Of a stretch of 64,000 nt of DNA, positions 33,361 through 45,307 are shown piece after piece. Below the pieces are notes generated by a model that was given only the letters and a program-made list of their open reading frames with translations, was not told where the DNA came from and made no database searches. Numbering within the stretch: position 1 is the first letter of the stretch; the number at the start of each line of letters is the position of its first letter. The translations under genes and the position numbers were made by a program. This stretch comes from Gymnopus androsaceus JB14 (lineage: Eukaryota > Basidiomycota > Agaricomycetes > Agaricales > Omphalotaceae): positions 124,001-188,000 of the forward strand of contig ML769425.1 of assembly GCA_009733575.1 (NCBI GenBank), read 5' to 3'.

Positions 33361-35173
33361 ATGACTCCGAGTCTTTCTCCATGCGGCACGCTTGAGTGCG
33401 CCATGAAGCGGGTTGGCAAGTGCTTCCTCCTTGCTGGCACTCACAGACTGATCCCTCTTCAACAGACATGGACTATAGCGCACTCGCTAGCAAGACCAAT
33501 ATGTCCGAGAAGGAAGTCGAGCGATGTATGTCCCAGTCTTCCTTCTCATTATGATTTTTCACCGCTGATTATGACAATAGTGTGTACCGGACAACAGCAA
33601 GCCACGCTGAAGCAGTGGGATGCCATCACCAAGGCCTTGGGCATATTCACTGACGTTAAAGCGACCGTAGGTCTTCTCCATTTTACACTACCTCGTCATC
33701 CTTTCCATGCACTTTTTTTTTTGCAGATTCGTCCGGACAAGACTGGGCAGATTTGCGTGGCCCGCCCTCTACTAGATAATCCCACCGAGACCGATGAAAT
33801 CCAGGATCATCAGCACGACTCCGCGGATGCAAGTGAGTTGGATCTTATTCATTATGTTCGGAGTCACTGACCCGTACATGGCTAGATGGACTCCTTAGTA
33901 GCGAGTTACTCAGACGCGAACAGGCTGCTGAACTTGGAATTACTCTCAAAATCGATCCCGGCTTTGAATCTAAAGACTTCACCTGGGTCACGCTCACTGA
34001 ATGATTGTCAAGTATAACGATGACAGCTCAAGGTGCGCGGTTTTTTTTACAAGAACTTTTGGTTTGATTCGTTTCCCTAATCATCTATCCCAGGTTCGAC
34101 TTTGCGTTTGACGACCCGAAAGTTATCTCGGAGCCTATAGTCTCGTCATGCTGTGTGGTTAGGGCCCCCGAATTGTTCGAGGACGAGGGCAGATTATCTC
34201 GCTGTACGGCTATGGCCAATACACCAGGGAAAAATCAGGTCTACCGCGCGTACACGCCCATCACCGCTCGAGGCTCAGTCGGTATCGTGTCTTTCGTCGT
34301 CAAGAAGCAGCCAGGCGGAAAGATGTCCAATTATATTCATTCGATGAAGGTATAAGATTTAATCCTCATTTTGTCCCTATCTTTTTCGAGACCTGACTAC
34401 TCGACGACTACAGGTTGGCGGAAGGCTAGGTATCATGGGTTACCTTCAACGCCCCCCTTCGATGATTAAATGGGCATGTGTGTTTTATAACATTGTGCCC
34501 TATTTTTCCCCGAGTACTGACTTGAACATATAGTAGGTGAATACGACACTGTGACCATGATTGCTGGCGGAGTAGGAATGTAAGTCGCGCTGCCCTCCAT
34601 TGTACCACTCCTAATAATACATCATCAGTACCGCTGTCATGCAAATTCTCCAGTACGCTTTGCCAGACCCGAATAACAAAACCAAGTTCCTTCTCCTCTT
34701 TGGAAACAAGAAGAAAGAAGACATTATCATGCCCGATGAGCTAGATGCATTCGAGAAGACGTATCCAGGCAACTTCAAAGTCATCCACGTCCTCTCTCAC
34801 CCCCCTGAAGGCTGGAAGGGTGCGTTCATCGTTTTTTTTCCGTTTCGATCATACGTCTTCCTCACACTTTCCAAGGCGAAACCGGTCATATCGACGCCAC
34901 TTTGTTGCAGAACTGTCAGGCTCAGGCTCAGGCTCTGGCTGCATCCCCAACTAATCCCAAGTCGAGAGTCGTCATCTCTGGTGAGTTCTTGACACTCCCC
35001 GAAATAGTTTAAAGATGGTAGCTGACGAATGGTCCTTTCCAGGACCTCCTGCTATGATCGAGGCAATCGCTGGTGCGAGGACTGTCGACTCACAGGGGGC
35101 TAAACACAAGGGAGAGCTGAAGGGTGTGCTCGAAAAGCTTGGATATAATATTGATCAGGTCCATAAGTTCTAG
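33361..35173 (+). pseudogene. Cyanase-type HTH / NADH-cytochrome b5 reductase fusion, copy 2
   Basis: Same order as copy 1: MKRVGK, MDYSALASKTNMSEKEVER, CTGQQQATLKQWDAITKALGI; linker; FDFAFDDPKVISEPIV, YRAYTPITARGSVG, GKMSNYIHSM, IAGGVGIT, FLLLFGNKKKEDIIMPDELD, LSHPPEGWKG, and SGPPAMIEAIAG with Ser for the usual Cys. The C-terminus is complete here (GELKGVLEKLGYNIDQVHKF). One base is missing near 34003, just before the LSSITMTAQ-like shadow frame, shifting the reading frame between linker and FAD domain. The first intron would need a GC donor. Except for that base the reductase part is open. Confidence 0.7.
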
Positions 35174-35974
35174 GGGATGAGTAAAAGCCAGGTGGTTTTC
35201 AACGTCGACTACACGGACGGTGGGTTGTACACGACTTGTTGGAAGCCGGAAATATGGGACGAAAGTGTACTTCTTTTTTTTTTGCAAGCTGAATCATTCT
35301 GTAAATCGGAATGACAATAATAAAGAGTATTTTCTTGGTCTTTGAAGCATGTATCTTCATTTTTCAACATTCATCAGAGACAAACGTTTAGTCGCTTGAC
35401 AGCTGTTTAAAAAAACCTAGGCCACACCGAAGACGAAAGTTGAGCTGATGGCCGACGGCTGCCGAGCCATATGGCCAGCTCAAATTACTCAACGATCCTC
35501 GACCAGCGTTGAACAAACCCTTCTTATGTACAGAATTAGAATACGTTTAATCTACTGTGGTGAATATGGACCTGGTACAGGGCAACTAATTTGAAGAGGA
35601 GGGGACGATTGGGAGCAATACCCTAGTAACATCGCAACGACGCAACGACAAGCTAAGTTTGCAGAGTTGCTGTATTGGGATGACCGACCATCGTTGTTCC
35701 GAGACTCAAGGCATAAACAGGGCCTAAGCGTTAATCGAGTCCTTTCCCGCTGTCCTGGATCCTGGGCGCTCTACTAAAGCGCTAGCTTCGGCGGGTCCGG
35801 CCATCAGCTCAAGATTGTGTCGGTCTGGCCTAGGTTTTTTAAACAGCTGGAATGTACGAAAGAATATTCGGAGCTCGGCACAGGTTGTCTCCCGTAGTCA
35901 GACTCAATATAAGTTGTGACGTTGAAATAGTATAGACGGCACAGGCAGGATTGATCCGCTCCGTTTTACACTCA
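35174..35974. other. Intergenic, nothing recognised
   Basis: 3' flank of fusion copy 2 and unique sequence without coding features. The right end leads into the duplicated leader of the ADF...EIK family. Confidence 0.5.
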
Positions 35975-36097
35975 TACTCGGAAACTTGGACCACTACCAC
36001 AAATCATCTGAATCGCCATGCCCTGGCCGCACAATGTTATTCACTCTTTTCAGGCCATATCTCCAAAAACCCCGAAGGAATTCTACGGGCCCTAGCG
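35975..36097 (+). pseudogene. ADF...EIK family, 5' fragment, copy 3
   Basis: Starts in the shared leader (AAACTTGGACCACTACC), then MPWPHNVIHSFQAI and EFYGP, followed by TAG and unrelated sequence. Only the first two dozen codons remain. Confidence 0.75.
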
Positions 36098-36889
36098 ATC
36101 TAACACACTGACCTTTCGCACACTAACTCAGCTCCAGCGACATATCTGCCTTTTTGTATCTTCTCCGACCTTGTTCTATCGCCTTCTACGATATTGACCG
36201 TTCCTGATCTTGGAATAAAGTCGTATGTCTCGCCACTTTTTCCTTAGAGACCCGCCGTCCGTTGACTTCTTTTTACTTTAAAGGCTGTTATTCTCCTTAT
36301 TCTTATTCTTCCACTGGTTCATCTCAGCGCGGAGGTATAAATATGCTGGATAAATCAAAGAGAGATTGTAGTTCTTCTCTGCTATGGGTTTCTTCCAGAA
36401 AATGTGCCCATGGTTTACAAGCTCGGCTTCGCCCTCTCCGCCATCACCGCGGCCATCTTTTCAAATTGTTCGACTACAGCGACAACCGCAAGGCTTATCG
36501 AATCCCCCTGTAGCTCTGCCAGGTCGTACCCGACCTTCGAAACGACATCATACGACTTCACAGGGACGCGCACGTAGGAACCTTTCAGTTCCGGCTAGTC
36601 ATCGGCCTCTTCCATCTGGACATATACAAACCCAGACTCCGAGGCCTCATACACGTAGAGGTATGCTATCATGACTCCGATTGTGCCCAAAACCTTAACC
36701 ACTGCTCTTTTCCTCAGCTCGTCATCGAACCTCCGAAGCCCAATATTCAAACCTACCCACCAGGCTCCTTCGGTCCTCCAGTTGTTACTACTGCCCACCT
36801 CTGCAGATACAGTGGATTAACCCTGGCACGAACAAGAAGTTTATTTATTGAAACGCAGATGTCGTTTGGCGGTCGAATGAGCGGAACGT
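36098..36889. other. Possible exon debris, unrecognised
   Basis: Frames here give Pro/Ser-rich pieces and one stretch near 36710-36800 (LVIEPPKPNIQTYPPGSFGPP) that looks coding. No continuous model or family was found. Confidence 0.3.
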
Positions 36890-37640
36890 TGTGTGGGGAG
36901 AGAATCAAGAGACGGTTTTTGAGGCGGATGAAGATCATCCGAGAGCTGGCAGAAGAGTTTCCGATGGAAGAAATCTTGTCAACAATCGTGTCCGGATGAC
37001 ACCAAAAAGGGCCGGTACTGCGAGAGACAGCTCGCGAAGATGTAGAAGGAATGTTCAATCACAGTCAAGACCTCTACCCGTACCTCGTTATCATTCAGTA
37101 CCTTCCCAGATAGCCGAAATCTCGTATGCGCAGCCTTCAGCGCAAGCCTTCTTCCAGCAACAACCCAAATTCATCCCGACCTCCGATTGAAAACTCGCCA
37201 CCAATCACTATATCCACACATCCACTGGGATATTCTCCGCCCTCCACATACTGCAGTGCGCTACCATCTTCCTGAAAGCGCTACGAATCTTCCGTCGCAA
37301 CGAATGCGTATCATCGCTGATAGTCCCGCGTTCAAGTCTTGGATGAAGCTTTGGGGACCGATCTGGGTGACTGCATCAGTGTCGGGAACGTCCTTGAGGC
37401 GATATATGATTAATTTCTAACTCCGTTGACGTCGAAAGACCTTGCTGTGTGTGCCTATGGGGCACTGGAGAGGGTTGTTGGAGGAGGCGAGGGGGAAGAG
37501 GCTGAGAGCGATGAATATGTATGCTGCTTGAAGGACAGGAGGAGGGTTTCTGCGTGCGAATCTGTTGAATGGAAATTCACACTTTGTTGGATTGCGCTGG
37601 GATATGATCGATGGGTGCTCGTTCTTCTGGACAAACGAAC
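36890..37640 (+). pseudogene. DUF6699-like remnant, unit 2
   Basis: Collinear with 31850-32560. Reads YPHIHWDILRPPHTAVRYHL and MRIIADSPAFKSWMKLWGP, then in another frame GDCISVGNVLEAIYD with a stop in the following codon. The WDIRxPP...DVLxAIYD order fits DUF6699. Frame breaks show it is not functional. Confidence 0.5.
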
Positions 37641-37783
37641 TGATGGCTTTATTGATTTTATAATACTAGTACTACTTAGTTATTCTATCTTAATAATTAT
37701 TGATAAAAAAGATTTGTTCTTAAAGAGCGATACATAAATTCCGTTACACGCGCCTTTTCTTCTGACCATCATCACCTCCAAAA

Positions 37784-38599
37784 ATGAACGTCCGACTAGC
37801 CAGGGTATGTCTATTTTCTCTTTGAACGATATACATCGAATGAAAGAGTACCAAAAAGTATTAATAACTTAGGCTCGTTTCCTTTCTGCATTCTGGCTCA
37901 ACCAAGTCTGAACTTCGATTCTTCAATACAGGCTGAAGATGTTGCGGGCATGCAACAAGCGAATCTAGTCAATCTTCCAGAGAACTACCACATACGTCTC
38001 TGTGCGTTTTCGCGCTACGCTGTACTAGAATGAACGCTGAGCTCTGACTGTTCCCTGCAGGGATCTACCACATTATAACATGGCCCCAACTGTCTTTTGT
38101 TGCCGAGGACTCGAAAGGAAGAATCATTGGATACGTTCTAGCCAAAATGTAAAATTTTCTCTCATTATTACTTGCTCAATCTTAACCCTTTGCAGTGACG
38201 AAGAATCAGAGGATACTTCAGACATTCACGGTCATATCAACTCTATTTCGGTTATGCGAAGCTATCGACGACTAGGCTTGGCTAAGAAACTTATGCAGCT
38301 TTCTCGTGTGTCTTTTTCCTTTGCTTTTTGGATCAAATCTAAACCTATCATCGTATCTACAGAAGAAGCTATGACCTCCATACACAAAGCAAAATACGTC
38401 TCTCTTCACGTCCGGGCAACGAACAAAGCGGCGATTGGGCTATATAAAGATACGCTTGGATTTCAGATAGCGGATACTGAGAAGGGCTACTGTGAGTTGC
38501 GACACTATATCCTTCCATGGATGCACGCTAATGCCTCCTTTAGATGCAGATGGAGAAGACGCGTACGTGATGCGCTTAAATCTCAAAAACGAATCATAA
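37784..38599 (+). CDS. NAA10: N-alpha-acetyltransferase catalytic subunit (NatA), 157 aa
   Basis: Acetylates N-termini exposed by Met removal, acting with NAA15 at the ribosome. Six exons: 37784-37804, 37932-38001, 38061-38148, 38196-38305, 38363-38491, 38544-38599. Motifs in family order: [66 protein letters not shown] with the acetyl-CoA loop RxxGxA as [41 protein letters not shown]. All introns are GT-AG and in phase. Full length for the catalytic domain and without the long tail seen in some fungi. Its 5' end was copied in the tandem duplication upstream. Confidence 0.95.
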
Positions 38600-38961
38600 T
38601 ATACTATCGTCGCTTCGATGTCAATCCGAGTTCATCATGCTGAATACCTTGAATGAAACTGAACTCAATATGAATGGTTTTATGTCGGATTGAGGTTTGG
38701 TATCCATCCATTTTCGGCCAATGATTTTGTTTCTTCCTTGTCAGTAACAACGATGTTCTCCTCTTCGGGATACAACATCCCTTATTCCTTTTATGTTTGC
38801 CTATCAATTATTTGTGGGTTCATTGGAAACGAAAAGGATACGAAACCAGTGTACTGAATAATGATGGATCGGGCTAGAGGCTTTTGTTGTGGATCGTGGC
38901 GTCTCTCAAGATCTATTTGACTCTCATCGTCATTTTTCCATCCGTCCAAAGAACGTTCGTC

Positions 38962-39826
38962 ATGTCTCTACGTTCCTCCCGGTCTCGTCAACAGTCAGTC
39001 TCGACTGTGCACAGTGATTATGATTCCCGGACCTCGTCTAGATCTTCGAAACCACATTCATCGCGCTCTCCATCCGTACCCTCCAATTTACAATCAAAGT
39101 CCGATGCACATGTGCAGGACTTTTTCCTTACTGAAGAATACGGACACCACTATCCCCAAAGATTCTCCCCACGAAATATGACGTCTTTGCCTCCATCCAA
39201 GCTGCTGCAAGCTCATCACACCTCGTCCCTTCCTTCGTCCCATTCTAGACGAGCACCTTCGCTCAGGTCGACTGCTTCGTCGTCGAGAGCGCCGACATCA
39301 TCCAGTTGGGACCAATCATGTCGTCCAATGAACCCCGCTCCTTCCACGTCTAGGTCTATGTCTTTATGCATGGATGAATTAATTCGACCTCCTTCTACTC
39401 CTCGTTCACTGGACTCCAGACGTCCAGTCGATTCTGCGAGTTCCGGACGCTTCATCGGACCCTATTCGCCCTCCGTATCCGAATTGTCCTCATCAGGAGT
39501 GACGGGAATGTCTGTGTATCCTGCCAGCTCTTCGACTGACGACTGAGCCTGCGCATTTGATACAGCGTCATAAAGCAGGATATGTGTGGCTGGAAGAAAT
39601 CCAACCGCCTCCTACTAGTACTAGTCCGGAACGATCACGCTCACGCTCCGATGATGGGACGGTTTTTGACTATATGAAAGGAGTGGATGGGAAGGAATAT
39701 TATGTTGTTTATTCAACTACGAAGCCCAGGCCGCCTAGTCATGGTCATTCGCCCAATCCCATGGACTATTATGATCGCGCCTCCAAGTCGAAGAGGCTGG
39801 CCGCCACAGGCAGGAGCTCGAGCTAA
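38962..39826 (+). CDS. Serine-rich protein of unknown function, about 270 aa
   Basis: Two exons, 38962-39513 and 39566-39826, joined by a 52-nt intron (GTGTAT...ACAG, with a CTGAC branch-like site) in phase 0. Without splicing the frame stops at 39544. The N-terminal 180 residues are low complexity (Ser, Pro, Arg; SRSRQQS, SSRAPTSSS) with many SP and RxxS sites suggestive of phosphorylation. The C-terminal exon is better ordered (GYVWLEEIQPPP, FDYMKGVDGKEYYVVYST). No domain recognised; probably intrinsically disordered. It lies 360 bp after NAA10 on the same strand. Confidence 0.6.
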
Positions 39827-40565
39827 GCGATAAAAGCTGCACAGACTGGAACTCGATTATGCTCTCGCCATCCACAGTGCATTCGCGTATAGCATCATCA
39901 TCAATGTCTCCTCCGATTTCAACTCGTCCAGCAATGGTAATTCGACTGTAGTAGGAGATGTGGATATAACATATACAAGCAACGATGATACGCTAGTAGG
40001 ATCATATTCTCCGCTGGCGACGAGAACGCGATGGCATCCAGAAAAATCGAAGAGTTCGATATCTTTGCAACAAAACAGTACCCCCGTTCCGGTTCTGCGG
40101 AGGTAGCAGGAAGGAGTTTGGCTGTGGCAGGGAGATCGGTTCTATAGAGTGTTAAAGTTGATAATGATGAATCCACACTAAAGTTTTTTGGTACCAGATT
40201 ACATTCAAACTCTCCTCTGAAATTGCTTGCAAACTACCGCAGTGTTTCTGAGATGTAAATGATTAGACTTCAACCAAGCTCATCCACAATATTTTGAGAC
40301 AACTGAGTACATTGGTGAACAAAGAAACTACTTACTAGTAGGCGACACTATGGTTCACAAGTATTCTAATACTGCAATTGAAAACTTAACGTTGACAGTC
40401 ATATATATTCGAGTCCATTCTGTTCAGATACTTATCGAGAAGTGCGATAGATGATATTTTTCTGTACTAGTAGTCCAAGTCCTGAAGATCTCGGGGTCAG
40501 TGAGATTTCACAAACCACCAAATCTGGATCATCCACCGACCGTCTTATCAGGGTTCGAGAATGAC
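39827..40565. other. Intergenic, nothing recognised
   Basis: 3' flanks of two convergent loci; no ORF with recognisable content. Confidence 0.5.
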
Positions 40566-42206
40566 CTACACCCCTCTAACATATTTACCCTTCCAGTCAT
40601 TCGCATTTGCGCCATCACTGGAAGGAAGGACCGCCTTCCAATGTTGATCCCACGTCGTATTTATGGATAGGGAAATAAGATCAACGTCCTCCCATTGCAA
40701 GCTTTGGCCGGAACTGGGACCCCATGAGAAAAAGACGGTAGGAGGTAGGAAAGAGGCTAATACCCGAGCTACCTGCGCAGGATCTTGGATGGGTGAAAAG
40801 CCCACACCAAAGTAACATAACCGAGTGAAGGTGGCAGTAGCACTGACATTTTCAAACCCTTCCGGAATATGTTCCGCGTCAAGATAGAGGTAAAGGTTCC
40901 GTATCTGGGGACAGTGAAGTGCGAGATGCAACAATGACCGAAAAGAGAGTTTTTTCAGGTTATCGGAGGCCAGGATTCCTGGAACTGGCCCCAGATACAG
41001 AGTCTCTAAGCAAGGACAACTTTGAGCAAAGAGTTCAATGTCTGCATCATCTAGGGAAAGAGGATGTAAAACATCCACTTCAAAACTCCTAATCTTGCTA
41101 CAGGAAAGGAGTGGCCGAAGGACATCGAAAGTGATAATATGAGCTGGTGATGCTTTCAGCCTATTAATCACCTCCGTCTGTGTATTTTCAAAGCTCAACG
41201 CAACTTCTTCCATTGTCGAACAAGTTTGTGCTATCCGAGAAAGCAATTCGCGGATCTCTGCAGCTGATGCAGGGTCATAGGATACAAACGAGGTATCCTC
41301 CAAATGCAGATGATCTACGAAGACTTGCGAAGCTGCAAGTATAAGATGAATAGAGTCTAAGAATCGCCAAGTTCTTCAGCCCATTACCCGTGGCTCCAGC
41401 GAGGTTTATGGTCGTTGTTGGATCATGCCCGGGATCTATGTAGATTTTGAGATCTGATAACTTGGATGAATCCAAGTTCGAGATGCCCGTTAGGATTATG
41501 GACAGATCAGGAAAAGGGGGAATGACAAGCTCTCTGAGGTTGCGTAAATTCTGGATAAGATTCATTAAAGATATTTGATACTCGATGAAAGGGCCGATGA
41601 AGAGCTCAAGACATGTAAGATTTGGCATTCTGGCCAAGATGCTCGAGCACCAAGATCGGAAATGTCTGCCAATTGGATTGGGGCCAGTTATAAGCGGCAA
41701 ATGTGAAAGTCTCTATGGACTTATCCATGAAAATTTTGCCATGTTCTTCAGCTTGAGCGTCATCGTTGGAAAAAATATTCCACGAGAGAGAATGAAGATT
41801 GGGTAGAAGAGATCCCGACATCCTGATCCTCTCAGAGATCCAAGCGGGTGATGAAAGAGACTCGATTCGCCGAAGGTATAGGAGCGGATCCTATGCTGAT
41901 ATACGTTCTGGAATCGATGCCATGTGTCGTGTGCTATCTCATCCTCGAAGTGATACTACGTCTTGATATGTCAGTGCGGTGACAGATCCGCAGTGCATAC
42001 TTAATACTCACAGAACCCGTATCATCAGTGTACATCTCTCCAAAAAGGAGCAAAAGATTTTCAAGATCATCCACCCGGTACCAAAGTACGTTCAAGCTCT
42101 CTTCTGACCATTGCTTGCAAACCAATGCAGTGGCGGCGTTTGTTGGAGGATCGCAAAAGGTGGATATAAGGTGTAATATTTCTGCGATGGAAAGGGCGTG
42201 GTGCAT
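40566..42206 (-). pseudogene. F-box/LRR pseudogene, inverted copy
   Basis: Paralogue of the gene at 13107-14734. Exon 1 (42206-42012) keeps MHHALSIAEILHLISTFCDPPTN and VCKQWSEESLNVLW, then a GTGAGT donor and a 56-nt intron. Exon 2 begins YHFEDEI. A one-base loss near 41838, a second shift near 41680 and a third near 41290 break the LRR region into three overlapping frames, the last ending INTTWDQHWKAV. Otherwise well preserved, so inactivation seems relatively recent. Confidence 0.85.
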
Positions 42207-42613
42207 GTTATAGAGAACAATCCGTGGAATCAAGTCCGACAAGTCAGAGCGAATCCACGCTGATGAGTAGCGCTAGCGTGATTCTGTCACTATCACATGA
42301 GATTACTACTTCGTTTCGGCGCCTAATGTCGAACGTCCTCGAGAGTCGAGCATCCCAAACCGTTACCAACGACTAGGCAGCTGAACGGCCTAGGTCATCA
42401 ACGATTCTAAACAACGAAACTACTTCCAAATCGGGAGCGTTTTCTCCGTTCCATCAACGGAAAATGGTCTTCGGACCGCATTCAAAACCGCTTTAACTTC
42501 TTTAATTTTTCAACTCTCTCACTGATGTAATGGATTATCAGACATGCTCTTTCCTTGGATTCTTCGTTCTTATTTGCGACCATACCCGTTCCGTAGAGCC
42601 AGATTTCAAAGGA
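42207..42613. other. Intergenic between divergent loci
   Basis: Would contain the promoters of the F-box pseudogene and the permease. No motif stands out. Confidence 0.4.
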
Positions 42614-44719
42614 ATGAAGGGAAACGACGCTGATGTCCTCGAGAAGGCTTATGATTCCAATGTTCAAGATAACGCAGAGCTCTACGGATTCCAAGGAGAC
42701 TCTATACGAAATCCTATTCCCGTGCTTGCGGAAGAAGAAGTCTTTGTGGAGGTAAAAGACTTGAAGTGAGTATTATTCCATTCCAGTATGCATCCCATCT
42801 TCCTATATCATCATCGTTTCGCTCTGCCAGAGTTGACGCTTATCGCCGCCTTTCAGGAAAGGTCTCGAACAGCGCCACATTCAAATGATTGCACTTGCTG
42901 GAACTATTGGGACGGTATGTCCTGAGTTATCGAGTTTCACCTCGAACTGATCAGCTTGCTTTTCAGGGACTCTTTCTCGGCTCAGGTCGCGCCCTTGCAA
43001 CTGGTGGACCTGTTGGTGTTTTTCTGGGCTATCTTTTTACTGGCGTACTTGTCTCCGGTGTAGTCATTTCCATCGCAGAAATGTCTGCCCTCGTCCCTCT
43101 ATCCGGGAGTATCATTCGCCAGGCCGAATATTTCTTTGATCCCGCGTTGAGCTTTGCCCAAGGGTGGAATACCGTGTACAACTATAGTGTAGGTATACCG
43201 GCGGAAATAGTAGCTGCTGGGGTATTGATTGAATTTTGGGTTCCGACAAGTGAGGTTAGTTCGATACATTTTTCTGTTTTCAACGTACACTAACAATGCT
43301 ATCCCCTCTATGCTAGGTCAGCAGTGCGGTCATGGATAACGATTTCTAGGGCATTCTTGTGATTGCCACGAATTTGTTGTTCATAAGGGTTTATGGGGAG
43401 TTGGAGTTTGGATTTTCAATGCTCAAGATTTTGTTGATTGTAGGGTTGATTATTATGGTACGTATCAGTCTGGTTTCCGACTGTCTATGTAGTAAAAGCT
43501 CACATTTGGCAGGGTCTTTGCATAGATCTGGGCGGCGTACCAAGTCAACCTCGCCTCGGATTCCATTATTGGAGGGATCCGGTAAGTTTCTTCCTCTACA
43601 CTGTTCGCCGTTCACTTACTCTTGTCAAGGGTCCCTTTGTTCAGTACCTCTCCATCCCTGGCCCTCCTAGGCCGCTTCTGCGGCTTTTGGACTACATTTT
43701 CCAATGCTGCATATGCCTACTCCGGCGTCGAAAGCATTGCTAACGCTGCAGCAGAGGTCCGCTTATAGCGTCATTGAACCCGCCGAACCGGAATTTTGAC
43801 CTTTTGACATTAGACACGTCATCCTCGTCGCAACATACCCAAGGCCGGAAAACGAATATTCTTTCGAGTGTTGATTTTCTATGTACTCTCAATCTTTGTC
43901 GTGACGTTGCTTGTCCCTTCCAACTCGCAGGATTTGTTGAGTGCTCAACAAGGAAATGCGGCACAGTCTCCGTTTGTGATTGCAAGCAGTTTGGCTGGGA
44001 TTCGGGTGGTCCCTCATATCGTGAATGCAGTGGTCTTGACTAGCGCTTGGTCAGCCGCTAATTCTGGGATGCTAGTGAGCTGTATTTCTTAGAGGAAACG
44101 TTGCTGTATTATTCTGACAAGATAATAGACTAGCACCCGAACACTATACGGTCTAGCTCACGAAGGGCATGCTCCTAAATTTCTCCTCAAAACCAACCGT
44201 TTTGGCATACCGTTTATCTGTGTTCTCTGTTTGGGCTTTTTTATTGCTCTGGGATATATGACCCTCTCCGACAACGCCTCCACTGTCTTTACCTGGTTTC
44301 AAAATCTCGTCTCCACTGCGGTTCTCATACAGTGGTGCATCATCAGCCTGGTTTACCTGCGTTTTTATTACGCATGTCGCCGCCAAAACATTGATAGACA
44401 TACAGAGCTTCCTTGGGCAGGACCCTGCCAACCTTATGCAGCTTGGATGTCCTTGCTGAGCTTTGGGACCATTCTGTTAACGGCAGGATACCCCACCTTC
44501 ATCAAAGGAGACTGGGACACAGAGCAGTTCTTTGGCGCATATTTCAACCTACCGTTGATTTTCGGGCTGTATTTTGGATACAAATGGGTGAAGGGAACGA
44601 AAGTGGTGGGATTGGAGGAGATGCCAATCAGGTATTATATTGACATTGCAAAGAAGCATCCAGAAGAGGAGGAGGTTGAACTGAGAGGGTGGAGAAGACT
44701 TGCAATCCTTTGGTCCTAA
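42614..44719 (+). pseudogene. Amino-acid permease (APC/YAT type), probably damaged
   Basis: Plasma-membrane amino-acid transporter family. Exons near 42614-42765, 42857-42914, 42967-43254, 43350-43457, 43513-43581, 43630-43756, 43814-44074 and 44129-44719. Family motifs: LEQRHIQMIALAGTIGT|GLFLGSG, GYLFTGVLVSGVVISIAEMSALVP, GWNTVYNYSVGIPAEIVAAG, VESIANAAAE|TRHPRRNIPKA, SAWSAANSGML|TSTRTLYGLAHEGHAP, and late membrane helices ending RRLAILWS. Two problems: reading from the natural acceptor at 43318, exon 4 meets TAG at 43347 (escape possible by using that TAG as acceptor, at the cost of about ten residues of a helix), and exon 6 needs a one-base shift near 43665. Probably a pseudogene unless both are sequence errors. 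Confidence 0.75.
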
Positions 44720-45307
44720 TCTAATCTATTGACAATATAGACAGTACTTATACGGGAGGTGAACACCTCGAAAGTCGATTTATTGTATAGTCGTTTCCGC
44801 AGCGTGATTCTCGCTGATATCTTGGGGCTACCTTGGGTGGTAGTACTCGGAAAGCGGTGTCAGTTGTGCAATTCCTTTTCTTCTTCAGCTACCAGTGCTC
44901 ACTCGGAGGCTAGGTTGAGGCTAAGCGTCGAGAAGGCCCAGCAGCGATGACAACGGGCATAACTGTAATTAGTTAGGCGCTTAGGCGTCGTCGGATCACT
45001 TCTGAAGACAAGTGGCTGTTACCGTCAATTGTAACAGTCATCGTGATACGCCTTCAATACATTATGGACAAGAACCAATCGCTCAGCGCTCTCCATTCTT
45101 CTTTCATCATCCAATGTTTTCCTGAAAATGAACGATAACCTACGAGCTCCGAGGGCGCCCACCGATCAGCTCCGTCTTGAAAGCATCAGTAGTACGTGCA
45201 CGATATCTATAGTGAATCACAGACTCATTTATTGTGGCGGCTAGTAATGTAACAGTAATGTAACAGCAAGAAAACGAAGAAGGCGCGCATCATTGTGAGT
45301 ACCAAGA
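44720..45307. other. Intergenic, nothing firm
   Basis: A possible first exon starts at 45128 on the plus strand (MNDNLRAPRAPTDQLRLES, then GTACGT), but no continuation was found. Confidence 0.4.

Larger units (their letters stand above)
33070..37800 (+). repeat. Tandem segmental duplication, unit 2
   Basis: Repeats unit 1 in the same orientation, with an extra block between the fusion gene and the DUF6699-like remnant (35174-36889) that includes a third fragment of the ADF...EIK family. Similarity between units is clear, with many substitutions and indels. Confidence 0.8.

Noticed and set aside
39514..39565. Programmed frameshift in the serine-rich gene
   Set aside because: A 52-nt GT-AG intron in correct phase explains the frame change.
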